This document shows positions 38,901 through 50,100 of a stretch of DNA of 64,000 nt, piece after piece. The notes beneath the pieces are model-generated. The model did not search any database and was not told where the DNA came from. It was given only the letters and a program-made list of their open reading frames with translations. Position numbers and translations under genes: made by a program. Position 1 is the stretch's first letter. The number at the start of each line of letters is the position of its first letter. This DNA is from Prinia subflava (Eukaryota; Chordata; Aves; Passeriformes; Cisticolidae), in contig NC_086247.1 of the NCBI RefSeq assembly GCF_021018805.1, positions 120,632,094 through 120,696,093 on the forward strand. Reading direction: 5' to 3'.

Positions 38901-41746
38901 AATCAAGAATAATGTTAAAAGGTTGGACCAGAAGGGAGCTGTCAGCCAGGAGGAGGAGAAAGCCTTGTTTAGCCAACAAATTCTCCACTGGCAAACTGCA
39001 GAAGGAGAGAAGACCCCTCCCACCCTCAAGCCAGGGTGAAACTTCACTGGATCTAAAATGAGGGGCCAGTAAATTGTGCGGTGTGACCCCTCAAGCCCCA
39101 TGTCCCCTGACTGCAGATTAGCTGGAGCATGCATGGTGCAGCAGTGTGCACACAAGCACCAGGTACATACCCCCTGGCAAGCACTGTGTGTGCCCTGGGG
39201 CTCAGGGGAGAAACCCCAGCAGCCTCAGTTTAGATGTGTTGCTATAGAGCCAAGATGTTCCCTCTTTCAGCATCCTGTTCCCCAGGACTGGGTGTCACTG
39301 CAGCTGAGAGCCAGAGCAACCCTGTGCTGGACAGGACCAGACCTCACACACACGGTCTTGAGCCTCAGTGCCCTTGCAGGCTGTGCTTTGGAGACCAGGC
39401 TCAGCCTCTTTGCTCCCTGCCTCCCTGCAACCCATGTATGAGAAGAAATGTGTCTCATGGGAGGTCCAAGATGTGGAGATGGCACTCAGCCAGGATGGGC
39501 TGCAGCACTCCCCAGCCCTGGCAAGCTTGCAGGGATAAGTCTAAGAATGGCCAGCTCTTGGCCCAAAATGCCTTTTGGTTGTGTCCTGATAGAAATTCAA
39601 AGGTGGATGTGAGGTTGTTCCTGGATCCCACTGATTAGATAGAGGTTCGGTAGTCCCATCAGCTTGCACCAGTTCCTGGTACCAGCATCTCCCATTCACA
39701 GCACAAAGTTCACTTTTCTCCAGCCACCTGATCAAAATCCAAATGTTTCCAGGATAGTCTGTGCTCTTTTGGCATTGGCTGTGAGACCAGACATAAAATC
39801 CTAATGGGCTGTGTTATTATTTTAGCATGCTGCTTGTTCAGTTCTGTGCAGAGCAAGCCAAGGGAGGCAATCAGGAGATGCTATGAGATCACAGCAACAA
39901 GAGTTGAGAGAAGTTGTGTCGACAAAGAAAAGACAGTTCCCCAGCTCTGAAGGGATTTCTGCCCGCCAAACTGTGAAAATCTGCTAGAGACAAATGGAGC
40001 CACAAGAATCCCTAAAAGAGAAGATGCAAAACCCACAAATAATATCATATGAAGGCTCCTTTGCAGCATGAAATGACAAGCAACTTAACCAGAGCAGCTG
40101 CTATTAGCGATCCCCGAAATGACAGTTACGAGGATGATGACAGTAATAATACACTTTTGAAGGATAAAGCCTTTATTAAGGGAAAATTAGCAAAATTAGT
40201 TCCTAGTATTACTCAGTAATTTGTCTAGGGTCACACAAAGGTCGAACTTGACTCTCTTTAGAGACAATACTTCTCACAACTCTGCATCTCCTTAAGAAGA
40301 GAAGCCCTATTTATTTCTTGCAGACATGTTTGCAGTTTGCATAGCTACCTTCATAATATCATCAAGCTTTGTTAGCTCAGGATCCTTTTCACATCGCTCA
40401 CCATTTTAGTTCCCATAACAACAGAATACATCTGTAATATGGAAACTCGGCTTCTCTCAATTCTTCTGGGCAAGCTTATTTTCTCCACTTAATAGAAGCT
40501 TATAACATACTAGGGGTTTGTGTAAACCTGAAAACTTGCATATTTTAACACAGTAGGTGATTTGATGCAAAGTTTTGATGAAATTATGTTCCTATTTAAA
40601 CAACATAATCAGGTAAAGTGGCAATTTCAAATGTCTGCAGCTTTTGGCTTTGGTGGTATAGCCAGGGGTTGCCACACCATATCTGCATTTTCTAATTGAG
40701 ATATAAAATACATGTTTTTGAAAATGCCTTTTTAGATTCCAGTGAATTCATTGTGTATTTATTGTGTGAAAAAACAGTTTGAAAACAGCAAAGTTGGCTA
40801 GCCTAGCAAGCTTTATCTTCAGCCTATAGCTCTTTCCCTGAATTCAATACTGCAGGCACAATTTAATGCAAACCCAATTTATGACTTAATGCTCCAGGGA
40901 CCATAGTGGGAGATTGTTACATTATTCTTTTCTAATCCTATTTGTGTTTTAATTTGCTAAGTCTGTAATGAGGTGCATGCCTTGAATAGATTCAAGATCT
41001 TCAACATTGCTTTTGACTTTGTTTAATATAATAGATTGTACAGTTTGCATTCAGAATTGAGGTGTTCCAGTCAGTACTATCTCTTCATTTTCAAAACTAG
41101 AGTGGATAAAATTATGTTCTGAAAGTAATTGTATCCATGTTTCCTTGTTTATCACTTAATGGTGTATTTCCTGTTATAATTTTCTGTTACAATATGTGAG
41201 GTCACAAAAATCAATTCTCAGTGGACTCTGACTTGACTGCTCAAAATTACTCCCCAAAATGCTCTGAAAAAATTATGGAGAAAATAAAGCACTGGGTAGT
41301 AAGTGGCTGGCTATACTAATTCTTTTGTATTACTGCTTTTCTAATTTTTTGCGCTGTTGAAACACTAGTAAAAATATAAAGAAATGGAGTGAAATGTCAG
41401 TTACATGAGATACTCAAGTGATAATAATCAACATACCCCTATTTATGCTGATGATTTATGGCAATAAATATACCCCAATATACCCATAGCATTTTGGTTC
41501 TAAAATTTATTGCCTGTGATCCCAGTTGCCATTCGTCTACATGGAGAATAGAAATCTCATTTCAAATCATCTGTAGGCTTTAGCTTTGCCTTTATTCTTT
41601 TTGGAAGAGAGGAAAAAAAAGAAAACTCCTCAATATATTCAATTTTATTTTCATTATCATATTTTAAAACATACTGTACAACAAAAACCTTACAGTTGAG
41701 AAAGGTAAAATATTTAAAAAGGAAAAATTCAATGCCTTGTTACCTA

Positions 41747-41901
41747 GGGGAAGGGGAAGGGGAAGGGGAAGGGGAAGGGGAAGGGGAAGGGGAAGGGGAA
41801 GGGGAAGGGGAAGGGGAAGGGGAAGGGGAAGGGGAAGGGGAAGGGGAAGGGGAAGGGGAAGGGGAAGGGGAAGGGGAAGAGGAAGGGGAAGGGGAAGGGA
41901 G
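41747..41901 (+). repeat. (GGGGAA)25 hexanucleotide array
   Basis: Twenty-two perfect GGGGAA units, one variant unit GAGGAA (substitution at 41880), two further perfect units, then a partial GGGAG. The plus strand is pure purine. Twenty-four G4 runs spaced by AA give strong G-quadruplex potential, and the homopurine tract could also form triplex DNA. In one frame it translates as a long Gly-Glu repeat, which explains the 76-codon open frame at 41696-41926; that frame has no sign of being a gene. Flanking sequence is AT-rich and unique. Confidence 0.98.
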
Positions 41902-44005
41902 TAATGTCACAGCAACTAAGATTTAAACAGGATTCTTGTTTTCAGACAGCACACAGTACTAATAATATTTCCCTGACTGGTTCTCATTGCTATCACACAA
42001 ATCTTTGACTTGAGTCACCTTTGTCTTGTAACAGCCATGCCAGTAGAAAATCAGAATTTTGGTTCCAAATGCACAGTCAGAGCTAGTTGTTCTTTATCCT
42101 GAGTTCTGGCACTGCAGGAATCTCTACTAAACTCACAGAATGTAGCTGGAGCAGCTATGTCACCGACCCAAAATAAGCTGTAGGCAGACACTCCGCAGAC
42201 CACAGCCAACAGTGTTTACACTGATGCTCACCTTACAGACATATCCCACCTAAATGCCTTCTTGCAATATTAGTCAGATATTCCTCTCGATTTCTCCCAA
42301 GTTTTCCTTTCCTGGCTATAGTTTTGTCCAAATCTATGCCTTTGGAAACAGGCAGAAGCCGAAAAAATACAGGATTTTACAAAAGTCAAAAGAAAGGCAA
42401 TCTTCCAGAATTCACCCATCCAGGACATGGAGTTTGTAGCAACAGTACAGCAGGACCACGCCTTATGAGTCACAAATGCAGGAGTCCAATAATCAGAATA
42501 ATAAAAGCCCTTGCAATTTAATTTCTTTTTCAAGCATGCATTCTGTTAACTTTCCACACAGTCTTAAGGACTAATAAATCAGAATAATGGAAAGCTTACA
42601 GAAATCTTGCATTGTATTAAAAGCTGCTCTTAATTCGTGAAACCTCTACTCAGGCCAACAGATTCTTCAGTTTCTTATTTATCAAAGCAAGCATGAAGTA
42701 CCTCCAGCCTTTCTCAAATTTCAGGAGAAGGAGAATGAGGAGTTGGGATTCACATCTCTGTTTCTGAGCAGATGGATGCTGGATCAACTGCTGCAACACC
42801 CTTATTTTCCATCTTGAATGCAGCTAAAATCTCTCATAAACTTGATTTTGGTAAATCCAGACAGTGGGAAACTCAGAGGCACAAGTGAGGCTCTACACTC
42901 TGACATTTCTGAGCCCTGAGAAAACATCTGTGGGTACAAAGACACCATCCAAGCAGATTCTGACTTCCCCCCTTGGGTAGTACTGAATACAAAGCCTGAA
43001 TCTCTAGTAATTACCTTACAGGTAAATGAAAGCAATCTTTATTTCATATGCTAAGAATGAATGACAAACAATCAGGACAGCCCTTGGTTAGGACTAATCA
43101 TTTTTGGATGCAGTGCTGCCTAATTTTTTTTGCAATGTATCTGCTGTCACTCACACCAGGTAGTGACTGGTGATGATACTGATGGGGAAGACACATGAGG
43201 AAGGTATATGGGATTTAAGCAGCATATCCACAGACTTAAAACCAGAAAACACTCAAGTCAGGGTTTCAGATAGTAATCTTCATAGACCACAAGTGGTCTT
43301 TGGAGTCCTTTCTGATCATCTGGAGAATAAAATTAATTTTTGTCTTATTACTGAGGTTACCAGCACCAGGACTGGTGGAATCCCTCAATATTACTTTATT
43401 AAATCTTGTTGTGCCACAATAAAAGAAAAAAAAAAAGAAAAAAAAAAGAAGAAAAAAAAAAAGGCATTCAGGCTGTGTAGGGACTGTGTCCAACAGACAT
43501 GGCAAAACAGCTTTTGGAACTGGAGATGGTTAGCTCTCAAGAAGGGCTGCTGGCCATGAGTTAGCAGAGGAGCCATCAGATCCATCCAACAAATTTAAAA
43601 ATTACATTCATGACTGACAGTCACTGCCTGCTTCCACTATCTCCCACATAATGACTGGTTTAAAAGTGCTGGATCCCCCAAAATTCCTGCCAGACAACTT
43701 CAAAGGGTGAAATGTCACCTAGCATCCAACCCTTGGCTGTATGTACTGCAGGCAACCAGACCCCTGCCCCACATGGGTTCCCAGGGAGAAAACATGGAAG
43801 CTTCTTTGGTGAGAATGAGATTCTTGTCTCCAAGAGTGCAATGCTGGAAACCTTCTCACAGTTTGTGCCTTGCCTAAATGCATCAGTACTGCCTCTCTAC
43901 TTCACTTTCACACAGGGTTATGCCTCTCTACTCTGCCCTGACCTAGACATATCAAGAAATTAGATAAACTAAAATCAGTCCCTAGGAGGTAACCTTTGGA
44001 TGCCA
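41902..44005. other. Unique non-coding sequence, no gene found
   Basis: About 2.1 kb with only short, domain-free open frames. An A-rich purine tract at 43421-43462 is listed separately. No other feature seen. Confidence 0.6.
43421..43462. repeat. A-rich purine tract
   Basis: About 42 bp of A runs (A4, A11, A10, A12) separated by single G or GAAG. An AATAAA motif sits immediately at its left edge (about 43419), too close to the run to act as a normal cleavage signal, so a processed-transcript tail is possible but not convincing. Confidence 0.9.
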
Positions 44006-44130
44006 CTGGGACCAGCCAGTTGGTTGGTTACTCCACTGTAGAAGGTGCAAGTTTGAATCTTCTCAAGCAGATGAAGGAACTGAACACATATTTCCCTTTC
44101 TCTGGGTAAGTGCTCTGCCACCTGACTTTT
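44006..44130. mobile_element. Relic of an inverted tRNA-like (SINE-type) repeat
   Basis: On the plus strand an A-box-like AGCCAGTTGGTTGG (44014-44027) is followed by a B-box-like GTTTGAATC (44051-44059) at tRNA-like spacing. On the minus strand a second pair lies head-to-head with it: A-box-like GGTGGCAGAGCA (complement of 44111-44122) and B-box-like GTGTTCAGTTC (complement of 44077-44087). From memory this resembles an old amniote repeat made of two inverted tRNA-derived arms. It is diverged, has lost cloverleaf pairing and cannot be a functional tRNA gene. Boundaries are approximate and family assignment is uncertain. Confidence 0.45.
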
Positions 44131-47100
44131 GCATAAAAGCAGGGTATGATGCACTTCTTATATGTTCTCATTTACAAGAATGCAGCAGCAGTTACCCCTC
44201 TTTCTTCCAAAATTTGCATTGAATGCCAGATTTTTTTGTGTGTTGATTTTCTTTGCAAATACCCACTGATTTAGATCATCTAAGGGTTTTACTCAAAGCA
44301 GAGCTCAGCTTCTGTTGCTCAGACAGTCCTGAGGCACATGCTGAGATGCTCAGGAGAGAAAGTACATGTGGGACAATAGGTGCCTTGACAGACAGGAGAC
44401 AAGCAAGCAGGGCTTTAGAGTTGTGTGCTACACATTACTTGAAGATGAGCTTCATCTTACTTAGTATCAGCCTTCTGATTCTTGGGGAACTCAATTACAC
44501 TCATCTTGACTTCTTGAGGCAGCAAGGAGATGGGCATTTCCCAGAGCAGATCTGCTTGTTGATGAAGACTCACTTTTGCTTGATGCAAGCACCTCAGGAT
44601 GTAGTTTCACTTTTCTCTGGAATTGGCACAGTTTTAAAGCTCCTCATCCTTTCCCACACACACTTGCAGCTCCCCTGGCCATCACAGGGCTTGCAGACTT
44701 CCAAGCCAGGACAGTAAAATCCTGTAAAGAAAGTCAGAATTTCCCTTAGCGCTGACCTGGTCAAGGTTTAGTTTTGACTTTGTTTTGTTCATGAGTGTCC
44801 AGATACAGTAACTGGTTTTCTGTGACAGTAGGAAAAGAAAGAGTCTAAGGGAAGGATGTCTTTTACCTGCTAGAGTCTAGGACGCATTTATGAGAGGACA
44901 CATCTTGTTTGTTCTTGGAGATGCATATTAAAGATTTAAGATACGCCTGTGACTTGATGGTCCTGTGTGTGCAGCAAAGAGCAACTGCCCAGGGTATGGG
45001 ACAGGAGCCCTGTGTCCTGGCAGCAAAAGGCACTTGCAGAGAGCAGCAGTGTACATTTGGCCAGGGAATATTTCCCACCACGGGCTAGGAGAGCTGCAGT
45101 GTCCTTCCTCTCCTTGCCCTTACACCCAGTGTTGCATAACCCAAGAGGACCAGGCCCCTGCACAGCCCCACCACCCATCCTCACTCCCACCAGCAGAGAC
45201 ACCCCCAACCTGCAGGTCACAGCAGCTGGGGCTGCTTCACAGCAGGCAACCAGGAGGCTGCAGACTATGGAAACACAGCCAGGGAAGCACTTCCAACAGA
45301 GAAAAAAAAATATTTCAGTGCCCACAAGATAAAATTTATTCAGTGGATAATATGATGCCTGCATGCTAAAATTCCTGAAGGTAATTAGACTTCATGTTTG
45401 CATATGCTTATTGTTTTGTCTCAAGCGTATTTTTTCTAAAAGCATTAAATATTTTGTTATAATTCCTTAAAGAAAGCATCCATTTCTCGACAAATGAAAT
45501 CAGACATTTGTGTTTGTTCTTTCATACAGATGCATGTAGGAAAGGGAAAGCATACATCTACATGTCTCTATTGAACACAATAATGTGCACAGAGGTATCT
45601 AACCTTATAGTTGTTATTAGAAAAACAGAATAGAAGGAGGAAAGCTGTTAGGTGCTCTTTCCAGGAAACTGACAGTGTTGGCTGACCTTTATCATGGCAC
45701 AAGCATGTATTAGCCAAAATAATACCTTAACAGTTTTTAGTACCTGACTATATGTTCTGTTCTAAGGAATAGCAAACGTTTAATCATAAATATTTTAATG
45801 GCTTCAGGGATTCATGGTATTCAATGACTGTGTTAAATGATAATAATCACATCTGGTTTATTACTATAGTAATTCAGCAGCTTCTCTTCAGTAGTTATTT
45901 TTTATTATATGTGCTGTGCTACTGTCATGGTCATTTATAGCGGTAATATTTTAAAGTGGCTCATTTGTTTGTTTAAGGACAGTTTCACAATATATTTCTG
46001 TATTAATATACATTTTGTACTATTATTTTCAAGCTGCCACTGGAAAATTGATCCTAGCTTGTTACAATGAGAGGGGCTGAGACTGACACAGAATGCCAAT
46101 GCTGAGAGCGAGTGACAGAGCAGATGGGTAGTGTACTGGTCTCCACTGGGGCTGTAATTGCTGTTGAGTTTTATTCATAAATGAAGGGGTCCATTAAGAA
46201 ATAGTTAACTAATAATAAACATGAGGGGAGGATTTGAATCAGGCAGAGCACAGACAGAAAAATGCCATAGTTACGCATTCAAAAAGCAACTGGATGCAGC
46301 CATTTTACAAATTATTACCCAATAACACTTCCATTTTTTGCATGCTAGCGCACTTAGAACGGAGGGCTTTTAGCAGGGAGACAAGGGAGAACTGATTGAT
46401 TTTGCTGATCATTTTATTCAGCTACCTGCCCACTCTCAATCACATGAGAGAGGTCTCATTTATCTTAATGGGATCATTTGTGAGAGTAAAGGTTTGGAGG
46501 ATCAAGCCATATATCAGCACAAATGGGAAGAAAGTAGCAGGAGCTAGTTATCAAATTAGAGGGGAGACCACTCAAGACTGGAAAGACCCTCCCAGCATTA
46601 TTTTCTCACCTTGGAATAGCCATTTTCTACAATCTTGTTTTCCACAGCATGCTGCACGTCCTGGTCATGGCATTCTCGGGCATCTGGGATTTGAGCTATT
46701 TACGTGGAGAAAGTGACAGGGGAATGAAAGCAGACCACAAGGGAAGGTCTTGGAGGGTAGCATGTGTGAAGATGTGGCGATCTCTCATCAAGTCCCAGTA
46801 GCACTCGTGACTCTCCACTTTCTCAGCAGCCCAGCCTTGGGAGATTTGAGTTGAATTTAAGGGCAACCAAGTCACTGGCCGTGATGACTCACAACACATC
46901 TTGCCCAGTGCGTTGAGACCTTGCATTGCCTTTACAGCTGGCACAAAATAATTAGTAACCATGTTCATGGGTGTGAAAGATACAGATAAAGGCAATTTGT
47001 AAACCTTGTTTGAGAAAGAAAAACTGGTAGAGCAAGGGTTAACATTCTGCTGTCTCATTTTTGCTCCTTTCTCTCTCTTTCCATTTCCTTTCCTTCTTTT

Positions 47101-50100
47101 AATGACCTGGTGAAGGAGGTTCTATTTAGTTCAGCAAAACCTCTCCACTATCCCACCACACAGGATGTATTGAATGGTTGCAGCAAAAGTTAAAAGGAAA
47201 GTAAGGACAATTGTTAGTGCTTCTTTCCTGCTCTCTTTTCTGGTTGGTTTGATTCGTTGGTGAGCTGAGGGTAGATGGCTTTTATAGCACTGAATGATGA
47301 ATGACTCTGAAACAGTCTGTAACCAGAAGTGCCGACTGACATGTTGCTGATGGAACTGACACACACGGTTATGTTTGTATAGAGTCACTTAAATAAACAT
47401 GTGTTAGGCTGGAGCCAGCTACATCAGCCCTTCTTCTTTACTTCCCCCCACCCTTCATTTATCACTAAAGGATAATGATAACGATTTGATCTTCCTATCA
47501 GTCATTCATTATATTAATTAATTAAAACATAATTGTTTTAAATGCCTCTCCATGGCCATGGGTACTTTGTACTGCACTTAAAACACACACACACTATCAG
47601 AGGACAAAATAAATCCTCAATAAAAAGACACACTCATCAAATGAGTTCCTTCAAACTAGCAGTTCCTTTCATCCTGCAATTATCTCCACAGCCTTCAAAG
47701 TGGCCTTTCCCTAAATGGTCAGGAAAATAAATTGGTCCAGAAGCTTGACAAGGAGTTCAACTAATCCCAGGTCTTACAAAAGGAGCCAAAGAAAATTCCT
47801 CAGAGAAAAAGTGCTTCTAGGAGACTTCCCCTTTCCTCTACTCGTACTTACCGTTGTGCAATGTTTCTTCCTTTGTGGCTTTCTGTGTAGCTTCATCAAA
47901 CCATATAAAGATCTTTATTTCTCTTTATGGCTTTTCTGTCTCCCAAGCAAAGTGCTGAAATAAATTTCCAATCTAAGCTTTAAAATATATATACTGGCAT
48001 TGAAACCCACACTTCTGTATGATTATACTAGGCAAGTCAGTATGCAACAATCTGGTTTTAATGTGTAAATCATTGAAGAGTACAAAACAAGGATAAGAAT
48101 TTATGCATGGGCCTTTCCTATGGATAGTTCTTCTGCTTGGCTTTGGGATCTTTGACTGACCTAAAACTCACCCAATCTTTATTGCAAGACTCAGGCAGGC
48201 TTAAATTTAATAACTCACACATCAGAAATATATGGTTACTCAAAGTGCCAGTATGAGATAGCATCCATTATAAGACTGGTTTAGGCACACAAGGATGGAT
48301 TACTTTCACAAGAGGGAGTAAATGGAATTTAAGAATTCTATAAATTGCATTTAGCCTTATTTTATTCTAATACTCTCTTTGTTTATTTCCCATCACTGTG
48401 CACTGGGAGTGAACCCTGCCTTGACACAGCCAGTCCTCAATTTCCATAGCAACATTCCATAGCAGTGCAAAAGATTGCCTATCCAAATAAAAGACAGACT
48501 GGATAAAACAGTGCCCTGGTTTGTTCATCTTAAACATCACCTGATATTGCTTGGTTTTAGTACCTCAGTACACTGGGTCTGAGCCACCACTGAGCTTCTC
48601 CCTGGCATTGCCCACTTGATGAATAAGGCTGGCTGTGTTCAGACCATCCTGCCACACTGCCATGCAGACTAGAGAACAAACAGACTTGCTAGTGTCCACA
48701 TGAGGATTTTTAATGCACTCACGAGATGTAGTAAAGCCTCCTACACATCTCTGAGTTGCTAATCCACACATAAGCCTTCAGACTACTCCTGTAAAGGGCC
48801 TTCTGACAGGCTTCTTAAGCCTGGGATACCTGGAGTAAGGAGGAAAAGAGCTAGCAACTGCCTTCAGCACTGTTTGGAATTAACTATTGGGCAGAAACCA
48901 GTGGGATGGAAAGGAAAGCTCTGCAGAGTCTTCTGGGCCCCAACTGCCTCTGCTTTCACCTCTATCCAGCTGAGCTGGGAAGCTCTGGCAGCCTGTGGGA
49001 GCTTTCCCAAATTTATTCCACCTGCTCTTCATGCCTCCATGCTTCAGATGAATGAAATGGAAAGGAAATTCTTAAAAACGCACATGGTGCATTCATGGTG
49101 TAAATCAAAACGGGGAGCAAATCACCGTAGCTGTTCTCGAGAGTTTTGGTTTCAGACCATGTTTGTTTTAAATGGTGGTCCTTCACCCTTCTTCTCCTTG
49201 CTTTCTCAAGACACACGGATGGCTATTGCCTTACTTTGCACTGAGCTTGCTTTAATGACGTCAGCCCATTCCTTGGAATGAAATTGCTAATTAACTCCAC
49301 ACCCTTCCACCCTTGTTTTCTGAAAAAGGGCCTCTTGCACTGGGAGACCTGAACAATAATAGGACACAGTAGTAGCTGTGGCATTTAATATCTTGTTGGA
49401 GGCATGACAGATTTAGCACACCCTTGCCTGGCTATTTGGATTCTGGAGAACACTGTATGCCTGATTTCTATCAGGTCTAAGCAATGCCTCATTGCAGGCC
49501 TAAATTGCAGGACAGAACCTCTTTAAGGGAAAAGGAAAACGAATACCACCCTCTATAAATTAGCTGGAACAAACAAACTAGTTGCTCAAAGTTACTGTAC
49601 TCCTGCCAGAAGTCATAAACCAGCTAGCTGTGTTTAAGAAAAGTAAAAACTGTTTTTCCTACCATGGAATAAACATTCTCTGGGTTCTATTCCTAACCAC
49701 AAATGGCAAATGTATGCAACTCTCTGAGAACCAAATTCTGCTCACTTTCCAAATTCGCTTAATCTCCCATCCTGGGAGATTAATTACTTGACAGGGAAGC
49801 CAACACTGAACCTGGAATAGAAGTGTTTTTTGAAGTAAGTGTTGTTCAGTTCATCTAAAGAAGCTGCTCTGCTGAGGCCAGCAGAAAAAGCTGCAATGTT
49901 TAACCTGGATGCTCCTGTTTTCCAGTTTTGCGAGTAAAGTTTTGATTTTAAGTAAGGGACCTGAGAAACAGATACTGGGCACAGATATGACCGTCTTTTA
50001 AGTGAAAGAGGAACCATTTATCTACCTCCAAAATGAACTCCAGAGATTTCCAAACAAACCTCTGAATGAGCACTCCTTCATAGAACATACACAATACACA

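Larger units (their letters stand above)
20066..41746. other. Long unique non-coding stretch, no gene found
   Basis: About 21.7 kb with no supportable gene. The longest open frame in the window outside simple repeats lies here (minus strand, 25807-26613, about 267 codons from the first ATG); it has no recognisable domain and lies opposite a purine-rich strand, which lowers stop frequency. Other frames, such as 34622-35167 on plus and 34285-34758 on minus, overlap each other and look like chance. Candidate splice-flanked segment at 25180-25208. AT-rich blocks at 37640-38290 and 40540-41560 may be conserved non-coding DNA. No LTR, CR1 terminus or RNA gene was recognised. Confidence 0.55.

Noticed and set aside
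41696..41926. Gly-Glu repeat open frame
   Set aside because: It is the translation of the GGGGAA microsatellite; the flanks have no coding character.
43411..43462. AATAAA next to an A-rich tract as a retrocopy 3' end
   Set aside because: The signal touches the A tract instead of lying 10-30 nt before it, and no coding remnant precedes it.
44253..44717. 154-codon plus-strand open frame
   Set aside because: A hydrophobic stretch in the middle gives a membrane-like look, but there is no signal peptide at the start and no family resemblance.
46225..46250. Second tRNA-like B-box (atttgaatc next to aggcagagcac)
   Set aside because: No partner A-box at tRNA-like spacing could be confirmed and the surroundings do not match the element at 44006-44130.
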